The notes under the pieces: model-generated | The model's database searches: none | Told to the model about the DNA's origin: nothing | The model's input: the letters and a program-made list of their open reading frames with translations, nothing else | Assembly (NCBI GenBank): GCA_948759685.1 | Contig: CAQBGY010000063.1 | Coordinates: 1 to 13,229, forward strand | DNA from: an uncultured Eubacterium sp. | Lineage (GTDB): Bacteria; Bacillota_A; Clostridia; Lachnospirales; Lachnospiraceae | DNA length: 13,229 nt | Direction: 5' to 3' | Made by a program: the position numbers and the translations under genes | Shown: in pieces, positions 7,259 to 13,229 of the stretch | Layout: each line of letters begins with the position of its first letter | How positions within the stretch are numbered: position 1 is the stretch's first letter

Positions 7259-8395
7259 CTATTTCTGGTCGTTCTCTTTAAATCCCTCTAATTTATTAGC
7301 TTTATATTCTTCAAATCGTCCCGCCTCTATGGCATCACGAATTTCTTCCATCATTGTATTATAAAAATATAAATTATGCAAGACACATAAACGCATTCCC
7401 AACATTTCTTTCGCCTTCAATAAATGTCTGATATATGCCCTGCTGTGATATTTACATGCCGGACACTGGCATCCCTCTTCTATCGGTTCTGCATCTGTCT
7501 CATACTTTGCATTAAATAAGTTTAACTTTCCTTTATTTGTATAAACATGTCCATGACGTCCATTTCTTGCAGGATAAACACAGTCAAAGAAATCTACACC
7601 ACGCTCTACTGCTTCTAATATATTTGCAGGTGTTCCCACTCCCATCAGATATATTGGCTTATTCTTTGGAAGATGCGGTTCTACTGACTCAATAATCCTG
7701 TACATTTCATCATGACTTTCTCCAACGGCAAGACCGCCAATGGCAAACCCATCTAAATCCATGTCAGCGATTGCTTTTGCATGTTCTATACGGATATCAT
7801 CATAAACACCTCCCTGATTAATACCAAACAACATCTGCTCCTTATTGATAGTATCTTCTAAAGTATTCAGTCTATCCATTTCTACTTTACAGCGCTTCAG
7901 CCATCTGGTCGTTCTATCTACAGAATTCTTAATATACTCTTTGGATGCCACACTGGATGGACATTCATCAAACGCCATAGCAATCGTTGATGCAAGATTT
8001 GACTGTATCTGCATACTCTCTTCCGGTCCCATAAATATCTTACGACCATCAATATGAGATCTGAAATGTACCCCCTCTTCCTTTATACTTCTAAGTCCTG
8101 CAAGCGAAAACACCTGAAACCCGCCGGAATCTGTCAGAATTGGCTTATCCCAGTTCATAAACTTATGAATACCACCCATTTGCTTAACAATATGGTCCCC
8201 TGGTCTCACATGTAAATGATATGTATTGGATAATTCCACCTGCGTTTTTATCTGGTACAAATCTTCTGCAGCAACAGCCCCTTTAATGGCAGCTGCTGTT
8301 CCTACATTCATAAATACCGGTGTCTGTATTTTGCCATGTACCGTGGTAAATTCACCTCTTTTGGCATTCCCATCTTTTGCTAATATTTTAAACAT
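7259..8395 (-). CDS. tgt: Queuine/preQ1 tRNA-guanine transglycosylase
   Basis: Tgt exchanges guanine at the wobble position (34) of GUN-anticodon tRNAs for preQ1, the first tRNA-bound step of queuosine formation. With the start chosen here the protein is 378 residues, a usual length. The catalytic Asp89 is in TDSGGFQVFSL, GGLAVGES lies at 220-227, and the nucleophile Asp271 is in FFDCVYPARNGRHG. The zinc site is C309, C311, C314 and H340, with the same spacing as in the Zymomonas enzyme. I chose the ATG at 8395 because AGGAG sits 7 bases upstream and the protein then begins MFKILAKDGNAKRG. A longer frame to 8452 would overlap the upstream gene and has no such support. The upstream aldo/keto reductase stops 14 bases before this start. 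No queA is adjacent. Confidence 0.96.
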   Translation of the reverse strand: MFKILAKDGNAKRGEFTTVHGKIQTPVFMNVGTAAAIKGAVAAEDLYQIKTQVELSNTYHLHVRPGDHIVKQMGGIHKFMNWDKPILTDSGGFQVFSLAGLRSIKEEGVHFRSHIDGRKIFMGPEESMQIQSNLASTIAMAFDECPSSVASKEYIKNSVDRTTRWLKRCKVEMDRLNTLEDTINKEQMLFGINQGGVYDDIRIEHAKAIADMDLDGFAIGGLAVGESHDEMYRIIESVEPHLPKNKPIYLMGVGTPANILEAVERGVDFFDCVYPARNGRHGHVYTNKGKLNLFNAKYETDAEPIEEGCQCPACKYHSRAYIRHLLKAKEMLGMRLCVLHNLYFYNTMMEEIRDAIEAGRFEEYKANKLEGFKENDQK

Positions 8396-8402
8396 GTCTT
8401 GT

Positions 8403-8407
8403 CTCCT
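8403..8407 (-). promoter_or_regulatory. Ribosome binding site that fixes the tgt start
   Basis: Minus-strand AGGAG, 7 bases before the ATG at 8395, lies in the gap between the aldo/keto reductase stop and tgt. It supports the 378-residue form over a 19-residue N-terminal extension. Confidence 0.8.
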
Positions 8408-8409
8408 AA

Positions 8410-9330
8410 TTATGGTAATATATGTCCTGCTGATAAGTATAATCGATACCACTCATCTCTGGACAACTGAATTTCTGTAGCTTTTGCAATTTGGATTAAT
8501 CTATCCTTGTTCGTAGTTCCTGACACCATCTGCATATTGGCAGGGTGTCTCAAAATCCATGCTGCAGCAATCGCTGTATTGGCTACATTGTACTTTTCTG
8601 CCAACTCATCAATTACTTTGTTTAATTCCGGAAATCTGTCATTTCCAAGAAAACTTCCTTCAAACATTCCAAACTGGAATGGAGACCATGTCTGAATCGT
8701 AATATCATTTAATCTACAATAATTCAGTATACTGCCGTCTCTATTCACTGCACCGTCTGTACCCATATTTACTTCCATACCACTGGAAATCATATTGGAA
8801 TTTGTAATACTTAACTGCAACTGATTGCAGACAATTGGCTGTTTCACAGATTTTTTCAACAATTCTATCTGCATAGAATCCATGTTTGAAACACCAAAAT
8901 ATTTTACCTTACCGGATTGTTCTAATTTATCAAATGCCTGTGCCACCTCTTCTGGCTCTACCAATGCATCCGGACGATGTAAAATAAGACAATCTAAATA
9001 TTCTGTACCTAATCTGCCTAAAATCCCATCCACAGATTTTAATATGTATTCTTCCGACAAATCATACATAACCCCTGGAACAATTCCACATTTAGACTGG
9101 ATAAAGAATTTCTCTCTATTATCACCTTTTAAATCTATAGATTTTCCGAAAAGCTCTTCGCAATATCCACCACCATAGATGTCTGCATGGTCTATATAAT
9201 TAATTCCATTTTCCAATGCAGTTTCTACAAACTCTTTCGTTTGATTTTGATCCAGCCCTCCTAATCTCATGCAACCAAGAGCAACGGCTGAAACTTCCAA
9301 GCCTGTCTTTCCTAATTTAACTTTCTTCAT
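8410..9330 (-). CDS. Aldo/keto reductase, YdhF-like
   Basis: This is a soluble NAD(P)H-dependent aldo/keto reductase of 306 residues with a complete catalytic tetrad: D47 and Y52 in YIDHADIYGGG, K80 in IQSKCG and H118 in LILHRPD. FGVSN (about 140-145) and a C-terminal cofactor segment VSGTTNKDRL also fit. The overall wording (DHADIYGG, KCGI, HRPD, SGKVKYFGVSN, ending in a DEWYRLYLSAG stretch) resembles E. coli YdhF more than AKRs of known substrate. The true substrate cannot be told from sequence. It is the first gene of a unit with tgt (14-base gap) and yajC. The ATG at 9330 has no strong ribosome binding site at normal distance; an AAGGAG lies 23 bases upstream instead. An in-frame TGA 10-12 bases upstream rules out a longer protein. 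Confidence 0.93.
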   Translation of the reverse strand: MKKVKLGKTGLEVSAVALGCMRLGGLDQNQTKEFVETALENGINYIDHADIYGGGYCEELFGKSIDLKGDNREKFFIQSKCGIVPGVMYDLSEEYILKSVDGILGRLGTEYLDCLILHRPDALVEPEEVAQAFDKLEQSGKVKYFGVSNMDSMQIELLKKSVKQPIVCNQLQLSITNSNMISSGMEVNMGTDGAVNRDGSILNYCRLNDITIQTWSPFQFGMFEGSFLGNDRFPELNKVIDELAEKYNVANTAIAAAWILRHPANMQMVSGTTNKDRLIQIAKATEIQLSRDEWYRLYLSAGHILP

Positions 9331-9353
9331 TTTAATTTCTCACTTTCTTTTAA

Positions 9354-9359
9354 CTCCTT
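9354..9359 (-). promoter_or_regulatory. Displaced AAGGAG upstream of the aldo/keto reductase
   Basis: AAGGAG on the minus strand is 23 bases from the ATG at 9330, too far for normal initiation. It is 10 bases from a GTG (9343) that opens a three-codon ORF (GTG-AGA-AAT-TAA) ending one base before the real ATG. It may feed reinitiation, or be non-functional since it lies almost at the predicted transcription start. Confidence 0.3.
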
Positions 9360-9361
9360 AT

Positions 9362-9390
9362 ATTCTATTTGATTTAGATAAGTATTGCAA
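9362..9390 (-). promoter_or_regulatory. Putative promoter of the AKR-tgt-yajC unit
   Basis: Minus-strand TTGCAA (9390-9385), 17 bases, then TAGAAT (9367-9362). The -35 matches consensus at four of six bases and the -10 at five of six, with ideal spacing. The start site would be near 9355, giving a very short leader of about 25 bases. It is one half of a divergent pair with the aroC promoter. Confidence 0.5.
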
Positions 9391-9413
9391 GCCAATTCAT
9401 ACCTTCTTTTCCC

Positions 9414-9442
9414 TTGAACTTATCCTTCTCAGTTGATATACT
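9414..9442 (+). promoter_or_regulatory. Putative promoter of the aroC-azlC-azlD unit
   Basis: TTGAAC (9414-9419), a 17-base spacer, then TATACT (9437-9442). Transcription would begin near 9449, leaving a leader of about 60 bases before aroC. The -35 boxes of this and the divergent promoter are about 23 bases apart, so one bound regulator could affect both, but no operator was recognised. Confidence 0.5.
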
Positions 9443-9508
9443 GTTAAAGATATAAAAATTAGTAAAAAGTGATATATAGTTTATTCAGAAAAATACAAGG
9501 AGGTCATT

Positions 9509-10609
9509 ATGGCTGGTTCAACTTACGGAAACATTTTTAAAATAACAACCTGGGGCGAATCCCATGGCAAAGCATTAGGTGTTGTTGTGGACGGATGTCC
9601 GGCGGGGATAAATTTATGTGAAGAAGATATACAAATTTTTTTAAATAGAAGAAAACCCGGTCAGTCAAAATATACAACCCAGAGAAACGAAGATGACAAA
9701 GTTGAAATTCTTTCCGGTATCTTTGAAGGAAAAACAACAGGTACGCCTATTTCTATGGTTGTTCATAATAAAGACCATCATTCTGCTGATTATAGTCAGA
9801 TTGCATCTTTCTACAGACCTGGTCATGCTGACTATACCTTTGATGAAAAATACGGCTTCAGAGATTACCGGGGCGGTGGCCGTTCCTCCGGCAGAGAAAC
9901 TATCGGTCGTGTCGCTGCTGGTGCTATTGCTTCCAAAATTTTAGAGCAACTAGGTATTTCAATTATTACCTATTCAAAATCAATTGGAAATGTCCAGATA
10001 GATTATAATAATTTCAATAAAGATGAAATTGAAAATAATCCAATGTATATGCCTGACAGTAATGCCGCCATGAAAGCCGGAGAGTTATTAAAAGAAAAAA
10101 TGGCTGAGATGGACTCTGTAGGTGGTGTTATTGAATGCCTTATTAATGGAATGCCTGCAGGTGTGGGTGAACCTGTATTTGAAAAACTGGATGCAAATTT
10201 ATCAAAAGCAATTATGTCTATCGGAGCTATTAAAGGATTTGAAATCGGTGATGGTTTCGCAGTGGCTGAATCTACCGGTTCCACAGATAATGATGGATTC
10301 CGGATGAAAGATGGAAAAATAATAAAAACAACAAATCATGCCGGAGGTATTATGGGAGGAATGAGCGACAGCTCACAGATTATTTTGCGGGCTGCTGTAA
10401 AACCTACCCCTTCTATTGCTCAGACACAAACAACAGTAAATAAATCCGGAGAAGATATTGAGATTAATATCAAAGGACGTCATGATCCTATTATTGTTCC
10501 CCGTGCTGTAGTTGTTGTGGAATCCATGGTGGCTGTCACACTTGTTGACATGCTCTTTTTGGCAATGACCTCAAGAATAGATAAAATTGTTGATTTTTGG
10601 AAGAAATAA
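9509..10609 (+). CDS. aroC: Chorismate synthase
   Basis: AroC removes phosphate from 5-enolpyruvylshikimate 3-phosphate to give chorismate, the last common step toward aromatic amino acids and folate. It needs reduced FMN. The 366-residue protein begins STYGNIFKITTWGESHG with the conserved His19. It has the signature RDYRGGGRSSGRETIGRVAAG, the segment GGMSDSSQIILRAAVKPTPS, and the second conserved His325 in GRHDPIIVPRA. Length and motif order are typical. A textbook AAGGAGG (9497-9503) precedes the ATG. It is divergent from the aldo/keto reductase. Only 45 bases without a hairpin separate it from azlC downstream, so the two may share a transcript. No other shikimate gene is nearby. Confidence 0.97.
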   Translation: MAGSTYGNIFKITTWGESHGKALGVVVDGCPAGINLCEEDIQIFLNRRKPGQSKYTTQRNEDDKVEILSGIFEGKTTGTPISMVVHNKDHHSADYSQIASFYRPGHADYTFDEKYGFRDYRGGGRSSGRETIGRVAAGAIASKILEQLGISIITYSKSIGNVQIDYNNFNKDEIENNPMYMPDSNAAMKAGELLKEKMAEMDSVGGVIECLINGMPAGVGEPVFEKLDANLSKAIMSIGAIKGFEIGDGFAVAESTGSTDNDGFRMKDGKIIKTTNHAGGIMGGMSDSSQIILRAAVKPTPSIAQTQTTVNKSGEDIEINIKGRHDPIIVPRAVVVVESMVAVTLVDMLFLAMTSRIDKIVDFWKK

Positions 10610-10636
10610 GATATTCTTCTATTATTTAGATAAGAT

Positions 10637-10640
10637 AAGG
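10637..10640 (+). promoter_or_regulatory. Ribosome binding site set far from the azlC start
   Basis: AAGG at 10637-10640 is 14 bases from the azlC ATG but 7 bases from an out-of-frame ATG at 10648. That ATG opens a four-codon ORF (ATG-AAC-AAT-GAA-TAA, 10648-10662) which overlaps the azlC start. An in-frame TGA at 10649-10651 means azlC cannot start earlier. Initiation may be weak or coupled to the tiny ORF. Confidence 0.35.
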
Positions 10641-10654
10641 ATGATACATGAACA

Positions 10655-11365
10655 ATGAATAATAAAAAGATTTTCAGAGAAGGAATGCGTGATGGACTGC
10701 CTATTGGTTTAGGATATCTTGCAGTTTCCTTTTCTCTAGGAATCACTGCCAGAAATATTGGATTAACTCCATTTCAGGGATTTCTGGTCAGTCTGTTAAA
10801 TAATGCATCTGCCGGCGAATATGCCGGCTTTACTGTTATGGCTGCTGATGCTGCATATATTGAAATCATATTTATTACATTCATCACCAATATAAGATAT
10901 CTTTTGATGAGTTGTGCACTTAGCCAGCGTTTTTCACCGGACACTCCTCTGATACACAGATTCTTCATTGGATATGATGTGACAGATGAACTGTTTGGAA
11001 TTACTATCGCAAGAAAAGGATATCTGAACCCATGTTATACCTATGGTGCCATGCTTCTTGCAATTCCAGGATGGTCAATTGGTACTGCCATCGGCGTTAT
11101 GGCCGGAAATATACTTCCAGCAAGAATTGTTGGTGCTTTAAGCGTTGCGTTATTCGGAATGTTTATCGCCATTATCATTCCTCCTGCAAAGAAAAACAAA
11201 GTGATTTCAGGTTTGGTTATAATTAGTTTTGTCACAAGTTTCTGCTTTTCCAGACTTCCACTGTTATCTGATTTATCAGAGGGAACACGGACAATCCTCT
11301 TAACTGTTGTTATTTCTGCCATAGCAGCGATATTTTTCCCTGTAAAACAGAAACAGGACACTTAA
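10655..11365 (+). CDS. azlC: AzlC-family branched-chain amino-acid exporter subunit
   Basis: AzlC is a polytopic membrane protein that with AzlD exports branched-chain amino acids. The Bacillus subtilis pair is known for resistance to the leucine analogue 4-azaleucine. The 236-residue length is normal. The N-terminal region GLPIGLGYLAVSFSLG, the family segment THxxNxRxxLM seen here as TFITNIRYLLMSCALSQRF, and GYDVTDELFGI (the TDE motif) are recognisable. They are followed by hydrophobic spans at roughly 130-155, 160-178, 185-205 and 212-232. azlD follows after 20 bases, the usual pairing, which makes the call firm. Substrate range is inferred; some homologues may move other amino acids. The nearby leuB-ilvD-ilvB operon fits a branched-chain role. 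The start is supported only by a distant AAGG. Confidence 0.9.
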   Translation: MNNKKIFREGMRDGLPIGLGYLAVSFSLGITARNIGLTPFQGFLVSLLNNASAGEYAGFTVMAADAAYIEIIFITFITNIRYLLMSCALSQRFSPDTPLIHRFFIGYDVTDELFGITIARKGYLNPCYTYGAMLLAIPGWSIGTAIGVMAGNILPARIVGALSVALFGMFIAIIIPPAKKNKVISGLVIISFVTSFCFSRLPLLSDLSEGTRTILLTVVISAIAAIFFPVKQKQDT

Positions 11366-11385
11366 TTTTTTATAGGAGAAATACT

Positions 11386-11691
11386 ATGACACACAATCCA
11401 TATATTTATATAGCACTTATGGCAATTGTAACTCTATCTATCAGAATTTTGCCATTAACCCTAATTAGAAAACAAATAAAAAATGAATTTCTACAATCTT
11501 TTTTATATTATGTACCATACGTAACATTGGCAGTAATGACTTTTCCTGCTATCATTGATGTTACACAGTCTCCTATGGCTGGTGCTATAGCGCTTGTTAT
11601 TGGAATTGTTGCTGCGTGGTTGGGAGCTAATCTGTTTCAAGTATCAATTACCTGCTGTATGGTAGTTTTTCTTTTATCTTTTGTATTATAA
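11386..11691 (+). CDS. azlD: AzlD-family branched-chain amino-acid exporter small subunit
   Basis: This is the small membrane partner of AzlC. The 101-residue protein has the family pattern: a first span with SIRILPLTLIRKQ (conserved R-x-x-P-L), then SFLYYVPYVTLAVMTFPAI (the YVP and FPA elements), and two further hydrophobic spans near 60-80 and 82-101. The protein ends inside the last span, as is usual for AzlD. AGGAG lies 7 bases before its ATG and azlC ends 20 bases upstream, so the two are translated from one message. Its stop is only 6 bases from the stop of the convergent minus-strand gene, and no clear terminator separates them. Confidence 0.9.
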   Translation: MTHNPYIYIALMAIVTLSIRILPLTLIRKQIKNEFLQSFLYYVPYVTLAVMTFPAIIDVTQSPMAGAIALVIGIVAAWLGANLFQVSITCCMVVFLLSFVL

Positions 11692-11697
11692 AGATAC

Positions 11698-12099
11698 TTA
11701 TTCTTTTGTCAGCATCTTTTCATAAATCAAGCCCACAGCAAACCATAACGGTGCATAATCCCATCGTATAACTCCCTTTACATTATATTTACTTTTGCTG
11801 TAATCCCATGGACATTGATTTCTCTTTTTCAACAATGTTCCTGTGGTATATTCCGTTGCATAAATTCCTGCAGTATAAATTAACCCTCTTTCAATTGTTT
11901 TCCTGTTATGTTTTCTCAACTTACTGCTTACCGGTTTTATTACTGCAGCCATCCCGTAAATAGGAAACATCCATATGGAAGTCTGCCCGATTAATTTATA
12001 ATCTTTTTTCTTAATACAACAAGCTGATGTAAAGAGTAACTCCATACACCAGCCTGTTATTCCACACTTTATAAAGTTTTTATTCATTACACTCTTCAT
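11698..12099 (-). CDS. Small four-helix membrane protein, CmpB-like (putative ABC-transporter type IV family)
   Basis: The function is unknown. The protein is about 133 residues from the ATG at 12099. It has four likely membrane spans: GITGWCMELLFTSACC, then TSIWMFPIYGMAAVI, then GLIYTAGIYATEYTTGTLL, then YAPLWFAVGLIYEKM. The GW-x-x-E in span 1, WMFPIYG in span 2 and the CPWDYSKSKYNVKG-I motif before span 4 resemble the family called 'putative ABC-transporter type IV' (CmpB-like), from memory rather than a search. Despite the name that family has no proven transport role. No ATPase gene is adjacent. It follows glyA by about 30 bases and is probably co-transcribed. The start is uncertain: a TTG at 12117 and another ATG at 12087 are in frame, and none has a strong ribosome binding site. 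Confidence 0.65.
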   Translation of the reverse strand: MKSVMNKNFIKCGITGWCMELLFTSACCIKKKDYKLIGQTSIWMFPIYGMAAVIKPVSSKLRKHNRKTIERGLIYTAGIYATEYTTGTLLKKRNQCPWDYSKSKYNVKGVIRWDYAPLWFAVGLIYEKMLTKE

Positions 12100-12128
12100 A
12101 TGTGTAATTATTTCCAATAAATATTTCT

Positions 12129-13229
12129 TTATTCGTACAATGGATATTTGTCTGTTAATCCTTTTACCTTAGCCTTAACACTTTCAGTATTTCCATTCAA
12201 ATCATCCGCAATATCTGCCATACATTCAGCAATCACATCCATATCTTCTATATTCAGTCCTCTGGTTGTCACTGCAGGTGTTCCAATTCTTACACCACTG
12301 GTAATTCCCGGCTTCTGTGGATCATTTGGAATCGCATTTTTATTACATGTGATATTGGCTGCATCTAAGGCAATCTCAAATTCCTTACCTGTAATGTTTT
12401 TACTTCTTAAATCAACTAACATCAAATGATTATCTGTTCCACCGGAAACTAAATCAAACCCTCTATCCATCAATCCTTTGGCAAGAGCCTGCGCATTATC
12501 TACAACATTCTTTGCATATTCTTTGAACTCATCTGATAAAGCTTCTTTGAAACATACTGCCTTTGCAGCAATGACATGCATTAAAGGTCCACCCTGAATC
12601 CCCGGGAATACTGCTTTATTTAACTTATGTTCTAACGCAAATTCTTCACTTGATAAAATAAGTCCACCTCTTGGACCTCTTAAAGTTTTATGAGTAGTAG
12701 TTGTTGTTACATGTGCATATGGAATCGGACTCATATGCTGTCCACCTGCAACAAGACCTGCAATGTGAGCCATATCCACCATAAGATATGCTCCAACCTC
12801 ATCTGCAATCTCTCTAAACTTTTTAAAATCTATCTTTCTAGGATAAGCACTTGCACCGGCTACAATCAGTTTTGGCTTGCACTCCAACGCTGTCTCTCTT
12901 ACCTTATCATAATCAATAAATCCATTATCATCTACACCGTATGAAACGATATTAAAATATGTACCGGACATGTTAACCGGTGAACCATGTGTCAAATGTC
13001 CGCCTGCATCAAGACTCATACCCATTACAGTATCACCCGGCTGAACTAAAGCAAAGAATACTGCCATATTTGCCTGTGCGCCGGAATGTGGCTGAACATT
13101 GGCATATGTACATCCAAATAATTCTTTTGCTCTCTCAATAGCTAACTGCTCTACTACGTCTACATATTCACAGCCGCCATAATATCTCTTCCCCGGATAT
13201 CCTTCTGCATATTTATTTGTAAGATGGCT
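12129..13229 (-). CDS. glyA: Serine hydroxymethyltransferase, N-terminus cut by window edge
   Basis: GlyA is a PLP enzyme that converts serine and tetrahydrofolate to glycine and 5,10-methylene-tetrahydrofolate, the main source of one-carbon units. The frame is open to the right edge; 366 codons are visible, beginning at [19 protein letters not shown], so roughly 45 N-terminal residues are missing from a protein of about 412. An internal Met at 13067 is not the start, since family sequence continues upstream of it (QPHSGAQAN). The Schiff-base lysine is in [15 protein letters not shown] (codon at 12687-12689). [25 protein letters not shown] and [13 protein letters not shown] are also typical. 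The stop is followed within 11-30 bases by the membrane-protein gene. GlyA uses the product of the SerA/SerC pathway encoded at the other end of the window. Confidence 0.97.
   Translation of the reverse strand, partial: SHLTNKYAEGYPGKRYYGGCEYVDVVEQLAIERAKELFGCTYANVQPHSGAQANMAVFFALVQPGDTVMGMSLDAGGHLTHGSPVNMSGTYFNIVSYGVDDNGFIDYDKVRETALECKPKLIVAGASAYPRKIDFKKFREIADEVGAYLMVDMAHIAGLVAGGQHMSPIPYAHVTTTTTHKTLRGPRGGLILSSEEFALEHKLNKAVFPGIQGGPLMHVIAAKAVCFKEALSDEFKEYAKNVVDNAQALAKGLMDRGFDLVSGGTDNHLMLVDLRSKNITGKEFEIALDAANITCNKNAIPNDPQKPGITSGVRIGTPAVTTRGLNIEDMDVIAECMADIADDLNGNTESVKAKVKGLTDKYPLYE

Noticed and set aside
8396..8452. 19-residue N-terminal extension of tgt
   Set aside because: It would overlap the end of the aldo/keto reductase, has no ribosome site, and Tgt proteins normally begin near MFKILAKDG; AGGAG is correctly placed for the ATG at 8395.
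11690..11719. AAAGAT/ATCTTT inverted repeat at the azlD end as a shared terminator
   Set aside because: Only six AT-rich pairs around an 18-base loop and no proper U-run on either strand.
1..13229. CRISPR arrays, transposase or phage genes, toxin-antitoxin or defence genes
   Set aside because: Looked for on both strands; almost all bases are taken by housekeeping metabolic genes, and no direct-repeat arrays or matching proteins were seen.

Overview
The window reads as ordinary core-metabolism chromosome from a low-GC, Gram-positive anaerobe of the Clostridia. A Lachnospiraceae-type gut bacterium is the best guess. The clues are the AT-rich sequence, strong GGAGG-type ribosome binding sites close to most starts, tight operons, a short ACT-type SerA, and an IlvD that lacks the first [2Fe-2S] ligand cysteine and so resembles the oxygen-labile E. 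coli enzyme. The organism call is inference; there is no rRNA or other taxonomic marker. No mobile element, CRISPR array, tRNA, rRNA or phage gene was seen.

Layout. (1) Positions 1-6672, minus strand, hold a five-gene amino-acid operon read leuB > ilvD > ilvB > serC > serA, with serA cut by the left edge. It makes branched-chain amino acids and serine. A very good sigma-A promoter (TTGAAA-17-TATAAT) lies at 6754-6782, and its short leader carries inverted repeats. (2) A 17-bp perfect hairpin at 6831-6882 separates this operon from the preceding minus-strand unit, which reads aldo/keto reductase (YdhF-like) > tgt > yajC (6947-9330). (3) A divergent intergenic region (9331-9508) has one plausible promoter on each strand. 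(4) The plus strand then carries aroC > azlC > azlD (9509-11691): chorismate synthase followed by a two-component branched-chain amino-acid exporter. (5) Convergent to it on the minus strand is glyA (cut by the right edge) followed by a small four-helix membrane protein of the CmpB-like 'ABC transporter type IV' type (11698 to about 12099).

How the genes fit together. SerA and SerC carry 3-phosphoglycerate toward phosphoserine, and GlyA converts serine to glycine plus a one-carbon unit. IlvB and IlvD supply the shared valine/isoleucine/leucine steps and LeuB the third leucine step. AzlCD would export surplus branched-chain amino acids. AroC finishes the common aromatic pathway. Tgt (queuosine tRNA modification) and YajC (Sec accessory) are housekeeping genes.

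I found no clear candidate for a new biological system. What merits a second look is small-scale: the palindromic leader of the leuB operon, very short ORFs at three gene starts, an alanine where SerA would be expected to have its catalytic glutamate, and the orphan membrane protein behind glyA.
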